In this document: positions 49,225 through 60,832 of the stretch, piece by piece
How positions within the stretch are numbered: the first letter of the stretch is position 1
Layout of the letters: the number at the start of each line of letters is the position of its first letter
Translations under genes and position numbers: made by a program
Notes under the pieces: model-generated
Seen by the model: the letters and a program-made list of their open reading frames with translations, nothing else
The model's database searches: none
Told to the model about the DNA's origin: nothing
Assembly (NCBI GenBank): GCA_022702545.1
Contig: JAHRBC010000006.1
Location: forward strand, 372,001-436,000
Reading direction: 5' to 3'
Origin: Phycomyces nitens
Taxonomy: Eukaryota > Mucoromycota > Mucoromycetes > Mucorales > Phycomycetaceae
Length of the DNA stretch: 64,000 nucleotides

Positions 49225-50684
49225 ATGGGTCCTCGTAAACCTGCCGATGATGAATACATTGACGTAGACGACTCATACGATGCCAACCAGGATGAGGATA
49301 CGGGAAAGGCAGGGTACTCTTGGGAAGAAGAGTACAAGCGAAGTTGGGATGTCCTTCAAGAGGATTCCGAGGGTAGATTGAGCAGTGCCGTAGCCCATTT
49401 ACAACAGCAGCGAAAGCGAAGGAGGTACAATATAGTCTTTTACATCACATCAAAATAACCAAATTGGATGCTAGACTGCTCAAGGACACGGCAATCATCC
49501 AACGTGGAATCATTCGACACTTGTTTATAATCATTGATCTGTCAGAGGCAATGAACGAAAAGGATCTACGACCCAGCCGAGTAGAACTTACACTTAATTA
49601 CGCTCAACAGTTTGTGATTGAGTACTTTGATCAGAATCCAATCTCCCAACTCGGCATTATTGTTACGCGCGATGGCATTGCAGAGAAATTGACCGAGTTG
49701 AGCGGGAATCCTACAGATCATATCCGAGCACTCAAAACCAAAAAGAACACCGAGACCAGTGGAGAGCCTTCGCTTCAAAACGCACTGCAATTGGCAAGGG
49801 CGGGCATGATGGGAGTGCCTACACATGGCTCCAAAGAAATCCTCTTGATCTTTGGTGCTTTGACGACGTGTGACCCCAACGATGTCCATGATACGATCGA
49901 TCTGCTGCAGAAGGAAATGGTGCGTGTTAATGTGGTTGGACTTGCAGCAGAGGTCCAAATTTGCCGAGCACTCAGCAAGGCGACCAAGGGTTAGTGTTGT
50001 TTAATATATACATATATATATACATATATATACATATGTGTGTGTGTTGAAACACAATATCCATGAATGATAATTAGGTTCTTATGGTGTGATTCTAAAC
50101 GAGGCCCACTACAAGGACTTGCTATTCGAGGCAGTTCCTCCACCAGCAGTGGCACCAAACAAGAACACATCCAATCTGGTTACAATGGGATTCCCACGCC
50201 GGCAGACTGAAGAACATGCGACATTCTGTGTCTGGTAGGATTCTCTTTGGTTATGCACACTCATTCAATCTGACATGGACATATGCTCTAGTCATTCAAA
50301 GTTGACTACAGGAGGCTACATCTGTCCAAGATGTCGGTCCAAGGTGTGCGACATACCTAGTGATTGTGATGTGTGTGGGTTGACGCTGGTCTCGTCCCCT
50401 CACTTGGCCCGATCATATCACCATTTGTTCCCGGTGGACAACTTTGATGAGATTAGGAACAGGTAATAATTGGCACTAGTCGACACACTTACTGATTCTG
50501 GAGTAGCACCAGAAACTCCAATTGCTTCTCTTGTATAGTTCCCTTGGACAAGGAGGCCAACAATCAGGTTCATTTCCAATGTCCAAAGTGCAAGCAGGAT
50601 TTCTGTGTGGATTGTGACATCTTTATTCATGAAGTGTTGCACAATTGTCCTGGCTGCTGGAGCACAAATACGCAAAAAAAATAA
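49225..50684 (+). CDS. SSL1: TFIIH core subunit Ssl1/p44
   Basis: Five exons: 49225-49424, 49475-49989, 50078-50234, 50292-50462, 50507-50684; 406 residues. The ATG at 49225 (TACCATGGG) is preferred for its context over an in-frame ATG at 49165. An acidic N-terminus is followed by [15 protein letters not shown], typical of p44. The von Willebrand A-like domain has [18 protein letters not shown] and [13 protein letters not shown], then [19 protein letters not shown]4 zinc finger ([11 protein letters not shown], then CDVCGL) follows. The C-terminal RING-like domain has [24 protein letters not shown] and HNCPGCW. Ssl1 binds and stimulates the XPD/Rad3 helicase in TFIIH, for transcription initiation and nucleotide-excision repair. 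All domains are intact. Confidence 0.95.
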
Positions 50685-51017
50685 TGATAAACTAGCACAA
50701 TTTCCATATTTGGACAAGATGCGATTAATGAAACGCAACATTTTTTTAAAAATAATAAAAAAAATAAAAATAAAATCTCAAGTCTTGGCAATTGGAAGCC
50801 CTAGTATATTCTTACTTTTTTTTTGTCCTTCTAAAAAAATGACACATGACGTATCACTTTCTGCATCAATTGTCCCATAATTCTTACCAATCAAAGCCAG
50901 ATCTGTCCTGCTCGGGTTGGGCCGCGAAGACGTCCCCCCGCATACCCATCATATAAAGGGAGCCGAATCCCCATGATTGAGTTCTTTTATTATTATCCTT
51001 TCTCTAAAAAACACACC
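50685..51017 (+). promoter_or_regulatory. promoter of the F-box gene
   Basis: Between the SSL1 stop and the next start. CCAAT at 50887-50891 and TATAAAG at 50952-50958, the latter 60 bases before the ATG at 51018, with a locally GC-rich stretch between. Spacing is as expected for a TATA promoter with a short leader. Confidence 0.5.
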
Positions 51018-51842
51018 ATGGCATCTCTACAAGATCTACCTTCTGAATTGCTCTTCAATTGCCTGTCTTGGCTTCCTTTGAGAGACCTGGCCACCCTCCG
51101 GACCGTCTCAATTACACTCCAGCTCTTTTGCGACGACCCTTTTTTCTGGCGTCATTTGTGGCTTGAACCCCCAGAAAGGCCGAGCAAATCAATTGCATTA
51201 TGGCAGCTTTTTGATCTCAAGGCGCTTCTCGAGCCGCATCTCGAGCACATTCGGTCAATTCGTATCCGGGGTGTTCGAGACAATATCGTACGCTACATCT
51301 TAACAAACTGTCCTAATCTCGAGGAGCTCACGATCTGTGGCTGGACCACTCTATCTGACCATGCCTTTAAATTCACACAGCCAAGCCTGCCATTACGGCG
51401 ACTGAAGCTTGTTGGGGCCCCAAACCAGACAAACTTCACTTCGCTCGATGCAACCACTCTCGCCCGACTCCTGACACGCTGTCCGGATCTGACGGAGCTT
51501 CTTCTTGGCTGTCAAGTCCACATTCATGCGCCTACATTTATAACCCTCTTAAGGACCACATCATGTCTTCCCTTACGATTCCTTACATTGGCAACGCGCC
51601 GCACATGGTCTAGTCAGCACTTGGTTGATCTGATGATCGTCTGTCCGAGACTAGAGTGTGTCAGTCTATTGTCTGCAGCTGCTGCAGGTTTCAACATCAA
51701 GGAAAAGGACACCTTGGGTGTGCATTCCTGGATTGCCGACAAACCCCACCTGTCTGTAGCGCATCCAGATATGCGGCTAGACAAGCACTGGACAGGGGTA
51801 TTGGCAGAGGATGTGACCCTCCACCGGCCACTGATATGCTAA
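51018..51842 (+). CDS. F-box protein with leucine-rich region
   Basis: Intronless, 274 residues. The ATG at 51018 sits in CACCATGGC, better than the in-frame ATG at 50973. The F-box is at the N-terminus (LQDLPSELLFNCLSWLPLRD, then LATLRTVSITLQLF, FFWRHLW). Irregular LRRs follow (IRSIRIRGVRDNI, CPNLEELTICGWTTL, LRRLKLVGAPN, CPDLTELLLGC, LRFLTLATRRT, CPRLECVSLLSAA), typical of the FBXL type, in which the LRR solenoid holds the substrate of an SCF ubiquitin ligase. The substrate is unknown. It lies tandem to SSL1 and convergent with the membrane-protein gene. Confidence 0.85.
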   Translation: MASLQDLPSELLFNCLSWLPLRDLATLRTVSITLQLFCDDPFFWRHLWLEPPERPSKSIALWQLFDLKALLEPHLEHIRSIRIRGVRDNIVRYILTNCPNLEELTICGWTTLSDHAFKFTQPSLPLRRLKLVGAPNQTNFTSLDATTLARLLTRCPDLTELLLGCQVHIHAPTFITLLRTTSCLPLRFLTLATRRTWSSQHLVDLMIVCPRLECVSLLSAAAAGFNIKEKDTLGVHSWIADKPHLSVAHPDMRLDKHWTGVLAEDVTLHRPLIC

Positions 51843-52047
51843 TAAAAAATATATTATTATTATTATTTAAAAAAATGTGTTTAACCAGCCTTGAACCAGT
51901 TTGACATGTACTAATTTTATGATGAATGTTTAAATCAAGTTTAATGATATTTAATAGAATAGAATATAGTATATAAATGTATACCATTAGATGGTCAAAA
52001 TGAAAATTAGGTTGGCGTATTAATAATGTAGTGTAAGGGATCAAGAG

Positions 52048-54159
52048 TTACTTTTTTAAAGGAGTGTTGCAGAGCGAGTTCATCAAGACCTGATTTTCTT
52101 GCTCAACTATATCAGACGGCACATGGTTCGAAGGACACTCGACACTTTCAATCTTTTCATCCCATGTCCTGGCCTCCCCCATTGCCAATGTGTCCCAGAC
52201 CTCTGCCCTAAGCTCATTAATGAACCGAGTGCGGGCCAGATGGTCAAAGGATTGAATACGGCCACCACTGACCCGTCTCTCTCGAACCGAGCTGTCTGTA
52301 CGGCAGCAAAAGTACTGGGGAGTGCGGTAAATGATCTTTGTATGGCCAGTGGTCTGGTAGGCAAGTTTGATCAATTCAATCAACCTGGTCAGATCCCTGT
52401 CAAAATCAGCCAGCGTCAAGAATGCCGCATCCCAATTGCCCAGTGAAAACACCACAATATCAGGGCGGACAGAATGATCGCCAAACAGAGGCAGAAATGC
52501 AGTATCCCAGCCTGGGTTATTGAGGTAGGTCAGTCCATCCCACTTGTAGCTACGGAGGCGAACCTTGTCGGCGACTTTCATGCTGTTGTCCCACTCTGTT
52601 TTTCCCAGTGCCTTGGTTTCCTCGTCGGTATTTTCAAAGAAAAGAGTATTTAGCCGAATATGCGGGTCCAGCCAATTATTATTCCAGCTTGGCTCTGTAT
52701 AATCTTCACAATAACAGGATCGCTTCTGATTATCATCTCCAGAAGATGTCCAGTTGCGTGGGCCCTGGGGATTCAGTAGCTTTTTAGACACTCGCAGCTG
52801 GGTATTGCACCATGCACCATGGCTCAACATTGCCTTTAGAGAACGCCTGGTATTCGAATCACCATAGAGATCGACACCGTTAGGATAGCGACGAGCCAGG
52901 CATCGATTGAATTGGTCATAACTTAGTTTGCGGTACCGACACTTGAAAGGGGCCCACACCTTGTTATGGTGATCAATTCCGGCCAAACGAGTGGTGTTGT
53001 AGCCGCGAGGAACAGGCAGCCATCGGCCTAGATTGTTGGCACTCTGGCAGAGTGGAAGAGCCAGATGGGCATCGAGAATCTCCTTTTGGGCCTGGGCTTC
53101 TGACTTTGGTCGTTGGTTGGCTGGATTGACGACTCGGATATTCTGTGCACCTAGTGGATATACTGGCAATGTCTTGGGTTCATATGGGTTGACAGGACCC
53201 AATTCAAAATTCCATTTTCCTGCCTGGTACTCGAGAAGGCCCTGGACGACATAGTCTCCAATGTCCTTGAGGTTAATGTCGGCCTCATAAACATGAATCA
53301 GATCTCTCTCGGCAATCGTTTCTTCCATATCTTTGTACCAGCCCGGTGCCTGGCCTCCGAGAAGTCGCGCCATCCTGTCCTTGCGCAGTACCATGTGCCC
53401 AGACCAGGGTTGCATGGGCAAGGTTGTGGTTGCATTTGTCTGGTTGTGCTGGACCGTAACCATCATTGTATCCCACCAGGGAGAAACCAGCCTGCTGTTC
53501 TGATATTGGTTGGGTTTGTAGAGGTATTGGTAGGGATTGGATGGGTCGGGGGTTGGCTGGCTAACGACGACTCTGATGCAAAATGTGTCGTCAGACTGGA
53601 GGGTTGTGTTGGGAATAAAGGGGAGAATAAGGAAAGGCTTGTCGACTGCAGGCAGACGGTCGAATGCGGGCCCATAGTTCTCTACTCCAACCGCACTGGC
53701 TACTACATGGTGTAATATGGGAAAAGGTAATGGCTGGTATTTGCAAGAGTATTTAAGTTGAGTTTCTTGGGTTTCAAGGCCATCTTGATCGACCCAGGAC
53801 TCCCAATCGGTGTCGTGTTCGTCTGATTTATAGGTTATCCAGGGGTCAGCCTCCAGGACATAGTCGCTGTCGACCCGTAAAAGGATTGATTGCATTATGT
53901 CTGGAAAGAGACGCAAGATGTTGCTCTCGACAGGATAGAGAGTGTCATTGATGGCCAGGTGGGTATAATTGATTTGCTCAAAGATACTCTGGGGTAAAGG
54001 GTGGAATACATGGTTGTCTTGGAACATAAAGGCCAGCAATAGAAATATCATCAGCAATATAAAGAATACAAACACATGCCATATGTGAGATACTATTGAT
54101 GACCAGGCATTTTTGCGAAACATTGGAGAGAAAGAAGGGTTCGAGACACTGGGAAGCAA
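52048..54159 (-). CDS. type II membrane protein with SGNH/PC-esterase-like domain
   Basis: Intronless, 703 residues. A short cytosolic N-terminus and one membrane span at about 25-46 (IWHVFVFFILLMIFLLLAFMF) make it a signal-anchored type II protein with a large lumenal part. N-glycosylation sequons are frequent (NYT, NDT, NTT, NQT, NAT, NTT, NWT). The SGNH signature is YGDSNTRRSLK at residues 432-442, followed by SLGNWDAAF (Asn block) and a late SNHVPSD carrying a His. This resembles the PC-esterase/NXPE/TBL-type acyltransferase or esterase group in the Golgi. Conserved tryptophans and cysteines (SCYCEDY, CKYQ, CRYR) suggest a disulphide-bonded domain. A role in acetylation of cell-wall or glycan sugars is inference. 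Confidence 0.7.
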   Translation of the reverse strand: MLPSVSNPSFSPMFRKNAWSSIVSHIWHVFVFFILLMIFLLLAFMFQDNHVFHPLPQSIFEQINYTHLAINDTLYPVESNILRLFPDIMQSILLRVDSDYVLEADPWITYKSDEHDTDWESWVDQDGLETQETQLKYSCKYQPLPFPILHHVVASAVGVENYGPAFDRLPAVDKPFLILPFIPNTTLQSDDTFCIRVVVSQPTPDPSNPYQYLYKPNQYQNSRLVSPWWDTMMVTVQHNQTNATTTLPMQPWSGHMVLRKDRMARLLGGQAPGWYKDMEETIAERDLIHVYEADINLKDIGDYVVQGLLEYQAGKWNFELGPVNPYEPKTLPVYPLGAQNIRVVNPANQRPKSEAQAQKEILDAHLALPLCQSANNLGRWLPVPRGYNTTRLAGIDHHNKVWAPFKCRYRKLSYDQFNRCLARRYPNGVDLYGDSNTRRSLKAMLSHGAWCNTQLRVSKKLLNPQGPRNWTSSGDDNQKRSCYCEDYTEPSWNNNWLDPHIRLNTLFFENTDEETKALGKTEWDNSMKVADKVRLRSYKWDGLTYLNNPGWDTAFLPLFGDHSVRPDIVVFSLGNWDAAFLTLADFDRDLTRLIELIKLAYQTTGHTKIIYRTPQYFCCRTDSSVRERRVSGGRIQSFDHLARTRFINELRAEVWDTLAMGEARTWDEKIESVECPSNHVPSDIVEQENQVLMNSLCNTPLKK

Positions 54160-56912
54160 TTGTGGTGGTTAAAAAAGGTTGAATTGAATTGAATCGAATA
54201 AAATAAAATAAACATTTGGTCCAATTTATCCAAAAGAGGGACTCGACATTATATCTCTATAGTGTTTTGGTTCTCGGTAGTTAAACAAGCTGAAAAGGTC
54301 GAATTGAGTACGCCCAGAGACTATAGAGGTCTAGCAAGGTAGCCATGGTTACTCTTTCTGCCCATTCAAAATTAAATATTATCATTATTATTTATTATTA
54401 TTATAAACATGTGTATTATAGCTGATCCTACCTAAAAATGAACTAGCTTTCTTAAAATATATACATGTATATATATATATATAGTTTGACTCTTGATAAT
54501 TTATTTTCTTTGGTAATCTCCTTCAGGTAATGCCTAGATCTATATAAACATAAAGGAGATCAGTTCTGCGCATATCTATACATATTTCTTGCGGTTTAGA
54601 TTGCTATTATATATTATATGTATATATATAAATATTATATATTATATTATATTTCATAAAAGAACTCGCGTTCTAGAATGTTTTATTTCCTTGTTTTGCG
54701 GCCAATCAAATGTGAATTAAAAGCAATCCGTTTTAAAAAAATAAATAAATATATATATAACGGAGCAAGAATCTTTGGGAATGGTCAAGATGCTAAAGGG
54801 GATGCGTCAATAGACTACAGGCTTGCTTGGGTATTAAGCAAATGCTTCCTACTCCAAAGCCTTGTAAAGTATAAATAGCCTTTGGTTTTTCTTGTGTTTC
54901 AACCTGTTCGCAGACAAAATACACCAGATCTACTATTATTATATAGAGTTACTTAGTCGAGACCCATTCTTAATTTCCATTTTAATTTATATCGGCGACA
55001 TCTCAACTTTACTTGTCAAAATGTGAGGACTTCTTTAACCATCTGCAAGTACAGATGATTCATATCATATACGCTCTGCATTCCAGTCTACGTGCGTCTC
55101 ATTTGGTGAGGTTGCTATGGAATGCAGCAAAGTATGGGCGTCGTATCCCTCGAATGCACATTAGAAAGAAGAGGAAAGGAACCAATAGAGTCGGCTGTGA
55201 TTTCTATCATTCATTTGTTCATTTAAATACAATCTTTATTAGTCCTCCTGTGCACCGTGAGTGGGCTGCATCGAGTTGGGCCAAAACTTTACAAAAGATG
55301 GTCATACTTGGGTGCCTTTTACTCTTGGGAATCTTGCCTTTCCTAGCAATTTAGGCAAAAATTAAACCCTTTATCCGTAAAACTCAACAATCCAAATGTT
55401 TTTTTTCTTTCTGTGCCCTACATGTATATTAGATCTTGGGTTTATTGGCATTGATTTATATCCAAGGCATCTCATATCAATCACCATTGATCTTGCTCTT
55501 ATTGCTCTAGGCCAAACACCGAATTTAATTAAGATCCAAGGTCGCGCTTCCAACCACAAGATGGCACGGAACTCTATTTTATTGATCTCTTGGAATGCTC
55601 TGATCAACACCAAAATACTCGAACCATCACTACTCACTAGGCGACCCAGGCATTGGTGATTAAACCCAGAAATAGCAGTGATAACAATCATTACAATCAT
55701 TACAATAATCAATCATCAACTATTCATAGCCTTGGCTCCTTTATAGGGCCAACCAGCCTTGTAGATTCCACTCCTTATAGACTTTATCATCTCTTAAAGT
55801 CCCTAGTTTAGAATCGCAATACATTGACCTTTTAATAGTCCCAGGTAAAGTAGCTTTATAAAATATTGACCACAATACACTCGTTTTTTTTCCCTTTATT
55901 TTCATAATGACAGATAATTATACCAAAAAAGGAGGATTTCTGATGTCCATCTAGAGCAAGTCAAATGGGTGATACATTAGCCAATCACTGGTGATATTGT
56001 CTATATTGTGCTTTACGGTTGCCAAGGTAGCAAACCAGAGGGTAGGTCTGGGTATATAAACAGAGTGTATGATTGAGACCAATGCCACTTCAAGATGCCC
56101 TAGTCCTTGCATCCCTCTTATGACCTTGTTTTTACATGTATAGGTATCCAACCAGATTAAATAGACAATTAATAGCAGAATTGGCCAATTTACAAATACA
56201 AGAAATCAATTATTCTATTTTCTGATAGGAGGTACAAGATCTGTTTAGTAGAGTTGGATCAGGTTTATAGAACAATGGGCCGCTCTTTTTGTTGTTGTTG
56301 TAATAATAATAATTCTTTTCTAAATTGGACATCAATAATCATAACAAAATCAAGCATATTGTCAAATCCAAGTTTGCTATTTCCAGAATTAGATCAAAGA
56401 AGTATAAACACAAAAAAGGAGCATCAGGCATGCCAAGCCATAACCACCAAGAGCAGCAACAGGTGTAGTCCGAGATGGAAAGCGGAAACAGAAACCATGG
56501 AAACCAATTGCCCTGAGCCCAAGAATGCTCCGTGAACTTGTTCCGATTCGTTGTGTATCATTCTATTAATCTTTTAAATCAGTTAATTACAAGTCCTATT
56601 GGTGGCAAGCCTAAAAAAATAAACCAAATTAGTTTTTTTTTCCTTGAAAACTAATAAATGTACAAGTGTTCATGTCTCTAGGCATTTCCTGGACAGTATC
56701 TGGTCAAGAAGGGCTAGACAGACATTCTTGAAAGGGTAATGGATTGGTAATGTTTATTGTGCTCATTGTGCTTGTTTGCTGTGAGAAATAGGGTATAAAT
56801 CGACACATTTCAACAATAACAATAAAGTCTTGTACTCTATGACCGATTCACATGTCAATAAATACACCTTAACTTTTGACTGGTTTCAAGTACATGATTA
56901 TTAATAACATAT
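54160..56912. other. 2.75 kb intergenic, no convincing gene
   Basis: AT-rich with TA runs (54468-54482, 54606-54655) and ATT runs (54378-54402). A 113-codon plus-strand ORF at 55013-55354 and a minus-strand ORF at 55371-55712 have no recognisable domain. No RNA gene seen. Confidence 0.4.
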
Positions 56913-57458
56913 CTAAGATTTTGTCCATGGTGGTGTTGGGCCACGCATAGAGTTATGGAACGGTGAGTTGTGGCGTGTACTTGGTCCAGGTGTCTGATTG
57001 GGCGTAATGGTTTGTCCTAATGATATGTCGATTGAGTATGCAGACGGGTCAGCAGAAGAAGTGCTCCCAGGAGTCCTTGGGGGTATGATGTAGGTCGTCA
57101 AGGCAGCTTCCGTGGTCAGAGAAAGCGAGCAGATCCGTCCTGGTTTTTCTGGTGATGTTGGGTTGTGCTCACTGTTGATGTGTCGAGACTGTATTCTTGG
57201 TGGTGGTGCTGATAATTCAGTCGAGTACTCGGCATTTCTAGGAGGTACTTTGTGATGCTCAGACAGTGTTATCTGTTCATGTATCAATGGACTCGGTACT
57301 TCCGTCTCTGGTTGGTGAACGGCCGATTCGATACTTTGGGTACCAGGTCTTTTTCTACAGCAAAAATAACAGATAATGATACCCAGAAAGATAACCAGGG
57401 CAATTGCAATGCCAATCATGGCCCATTGCCAGGGTAAGAGCGAGTTATAAGCTTCCAT
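56913..57458 (-). CDS. small single-pass membrane protein, unknown
   Basis: Single exon, 181 residues. Residues 1-10 are extracytosolic and residues 11-32 form a membrane span (QWAMIGIAIALVIFLGIIIC), followed at once by YFCCRKRPG. The Cys cluster beside basic residues is typical of a palmitoylated, inside-positive stop-transfer. The ~145-residue tail is Pro/Ser/Thr-rich and disordered, with several S/T-P sites (ITPNQTPGPS, PTSPEKPG), suggesting a phosphorylated scaffold. There is no signal peptide. I do not recognise a family. Upstream 5' exons cannot be excluded, but the local ATG and span order make a complete short protein plausible. Confidence 0.55.
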   Translation of the reverse strand: MEAYNSLLPWQWAMIGIAIALVIFLGIIICYFCCRKRPGTQSIESAVHQPETEVPSPLIHEQITLSEHHKVPPRNAEYSTELSAPPPRIQSRHINSEHNPTSPEKPGRICSLSLTTEAALTTYIIPPRTPGSTSSADPSAYSIDISLGQTITPNQTPGPSTRHNSPFHNSMRGPTPPWTKS

Positions 57459-57871
57459 TGACAGCGTGTCTCTAAAGCAATGAAACTTGAAACAGCAAGA
57501 TATAAAAATAATATAAACGTTAAAATAATTCCACCTGTTTTATGGCATGACTATCAACAGACTGTCATTGTTTCCCTCTTACTGTTTCGTTATCAGGTGC
57601 CCTCTCTTAAATGTCTAGTTCAATATTAATCTCTTTCTTTTTTTTTCTCTTCTAAAAAATAAAAATAAAGCTTATATTAGGCATTTAATAGGAATGACAT
57701 GGATTACAGTTTGCAGAGGAAGATGTGTGTGGGAGACAGGGAAAAGTGTACTACGTTACAATCTTTGGTTCATTTAAAGAAATCAAGTGAAATGAAACCA
57801 TCAAAAGAGTACAATAGCTAGGCCAAGTACTTTTTTCTGTTATATGAAAGAAAGAAAGAAAAACATTCAAG
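57459..57871. other. intergenic
   Basis: Between two tandem minus-strand genes. It has a pyrimidine tract (57625-57652) and a GAAA run (57847-57861). Nothing else seen. Confidence 0.4.
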
Positions 57872-59823
57872 CTATGAAAGTGGGCATGCAAATCCTCCAG
57901 AAGCAGGAGTCGCAATCACCGTAGGACGATAGCCAGTCCAATCTAATCCCGTAATTGAGAGTGTCATCCAAAAGTGAAGCTGCAGAGACTCCCGGTGCTG
58001 CTGTATTGATACTGGAATGATGGTTTGAGATGGTGTTAGAGTATTGTTGGCATCATTCTCTGAGGAAGTCACTGATTGTGAAAAACAAGCATTAACAAGG
58101 TTAACAAAGGTAGTATCAGAAGCGTCGCGCGCTTGGTAATTCAGGTGAACAGGCACCTGTATCATTGATATTCTTCTTTCTGGAAGGATGATTGGGTCAG
58201 GAGTTGCATCGTTATTGTGTACACCTTTTCCAATCACAAGTCCGGTCAAGGAGTCCTTGGCGACTACCTGGAGTCGAGTGAGGCGGGTCGGTAGATAGTT
58301 GTGTCGATTGTCAACCGTAACATTTACCAGCCATTCGCTCTCAAATGCAACATTGCCAACCCGGTCGTTCTGGCGAGTCTGGGTGATCTTTGCTGAAAGG
58401 GTAGCCGAGGCACCTTCAATACGCATGAGTGGAATGCGTGGCCATATAAATGACACAACAAGACCAGCTACCAGCAAACCCAGGAACACACAAATGACCC
58501 ATGCTCTATGTCTGCAATGTCCACGACCAGCCGCCATTCGCGAGTCTTTGTTGTCATGGGGATTAGATCTATAACCCCTTCTCCACCCAAAGAAGCAGCA
58601 TCCCAACCAGACACCGTGAGTATACTCGGCTGCCGGTGGCTCTTGGATAGGTTTTCTTTTAGGTGCAGGAGGTCCTCTCTCGACTGCAAACAAATCCACA
58701 TCGTCGTACCGTAGTTCACTATTCGAATAGTGTTTCTCATACGAAGGCTGGACTACCGAATAGAACCGGTGGGATTCTGACCGACAATCTTCTTTTCCAA
58801 CATCTCGTTCATCCCCTCCAGACAATTGATGTCTTTTATATTTATCTGCTCTACCGTCCAGGGTCACCTCACTTCCCCACACACGATTGCTATGCCGATG
58901 GTCTATAGTCGAGAGTTTAACGGTGCTTGTGGGTGAAGCATTGAGATTGAGGTGAAAGCGTGGGTCTGATAGGGTACTAGATCGTCGTGAAGTAATGGGT
59001 GCTACCACACTCTCGTGTTGATAGATTGATCCAACTAATATACATGTCAATACTTAGTAGAATGAAACTAGATTCCCTGTCCATCAACTATACACAGATT
59101 ATAATCCTCTAGCTCAAGATAGTACATACGTGGCGTTGCATCTCGTTCAATACTACTGGACTGGGAAGGCTCTTGAAAAAGGGGGATCCCTGGTCGGTGC
59201 TCCCCACTGTCAGACTCGATTTTCTTGATCGACATAAAGGCACTAGCGATTGTCAGCCTTCGTGGATCTGGAGATGACAATAGTGACCCGCGAAAGGATG
59301 TATTGCCTGATAGACAGGACATATATGTGTCAGTGTCGTGAGAATGGCGGGATAGAACGGTTGCCATGGGAACAGTCGGCCGTCCTTCTTCCTTGGAATT
59401 GGTATTGTATGAACGCTCCTCTGATTGAGAAGAATTGACGCGAGTAGGAACAAGGACCTTTGGTGAGGTTGCTGTTGCTGTTGATTTGTCTGCAGAGGGA
59501 GCCATGAACCGTTCGGCAATTGATAGTCGTGGAACGTTTGAGAGGGATCCAACTGGCGCAGATAATCTACGTTGATCTGAAGACCTGGTAGCAACGCGGG
59601 CAGGAAAGGTTGGCAGGTGGGGTTTAGAGAATGCCGGGCTGGTCTGGGACTCTTCTAGCTCTTCTTCCTCTGTCATGGTCATCAGGGTACTCTGTCGCTC
59701 AGAGAGGCGACGATGATGAGATGACCGACGTCTGCTATGCGATCTATCAGGTCGAGCATTGCCTGATCCTGCTGATGAACGACTGGAAGAAGGTCGACGT
59801 GGGCGTGATTGTTTAGCCACCAT
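57872..59823 (-). CDS. LEA2-like membrane protein
   Basis: Two exons: 59823-59094 and 59034-57872; 630 residues. The intron has a GTATAG donor, a CTACTAAG-type branch site and a TATTAG acceptor. The first ~370 residues are basic and serine-rich (RPRRPSSSRSSAGSG) and probably cytosolic and phosphorylated. A small Cys-Phe segment (WLGCCFFGWRRGY) precedes the membrane span WVICVFLGLLVAGLVVSFIW. After it, about 230 residues show an LEA14/LEA2-type beta fold: WLVNVTVDNRHNYLPTRL, LQVVAKDSLTGLVIGKG, LPERRISMIQVPVHLNY. This topology (disordered cytosolic tail, one span, outer LEA2 domain) is common in fungal plasma-membrane or vacuolar proteins of unknown role. The call is by fold pattern. Confidence 0.7.
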
Positions 59824-60832
59824 TTGTGTGCTAAAAATCTGACAGGAAAACAGGGAGAAAGCGGGAGAAAGAAGAGCGAGGTGGCAAATGAGACAGACTT
59901 GTGAGGAAGAAGAGGCACAAGAGAACAGGAAAGGGGTGAAGATGAGAAGGATGAAGATGCATTTATTAAGGGTCAACTCCTTCCTGAAGACAGAGTTAAA
60001 AAACAAAAAACAAAAAAGGGCTATTGAGATCATAACTAAAGCCCTTTTCTAATGACTTCTTTACAGCCCAAGCGGATGCATCGCCTGTAGCCCCTCTGTT
60101 CTATTTATTTCTTTTTATTTACGTTTTTTTTTCCTAGTTGCTATTCCTTGTAGTTTGAACGGTCAAACACGCAATATTACTCGTATTCTAACGTCAAGAG
60201 ATGTACAATATTTTGCAAGATTGCTAGAAAAAAAGGAGGCAATTATATTGTCATGTCCTTGTTTTTGATGTACTATCCTTGCACTTGGTGTGGTGGCAAA
60301 GAGGGAGGAAAGAAGGGGGATAATGATGGATGCCGGGGGGAGAAAGGAGGAGGCAAGCAAGACCTGGGATATATTTACCTTTTTTTTTATTTGATAATAT
60401 ATAAATATAAATATATAAAGATTAAAAAGTATAAGCTTGTCTTTTACCATTTGAAAGCCAAGTATGAAAATATGGTGCTCAAAAGACCTCTTTGTCTGCT
60501 TTGAATATTTTGGAATCTAGCCCTACTACATTTTCATAAATATATAAATATATATCTATATAAATGGGTGGCCAATAATTTTTCTCGACAAGGATAGCCA
60601 ATCAAAAATAGCATAAAGAGTAGCACAGACATTCAATTGGTACAAAAGAGATGTTAATATTTATGTATTTTTAAAAGATAAAACAATTCCTAGTCTATTT
60701 TACCCGTCTCAATGCAGTCACATGTCAATTCTCACCTTGGTTGGGCGGAGGAGAAAAACTAATACATCAGGACTCTTGACTGGCACCTCTTTCTCACCTT
60801 TCTTTATTTTATAGCAACAGCATGGGGTGAGG
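59824..60832. promoter_or_regulatory. divergent intergenic region
   Basis: Between the LEA2-like and 2-PGK-like genes. It contains GGAGGA/GGGGGA purine-rich runs (60298-60357) and TTTATA runs (60397-60418, 60537-60562). An upstream exon of the plus gene could lie here (ATG at 60723, open to a TTATAG acceptor before 60814). Confidence 0.35.

Noticed and set aside
55013..55354. 113-codon plus-strand ORF with a hydrophobic end
   Set aside because: No family resemblance and a non-standard start context; length alone is not convincing in AT-rich DNA.
55371..55712. 113-codon minus-strand ORF
   Set aside because: Overlaps a plus-strand ORF of similar quality (55396-55659); neither shows a domain.
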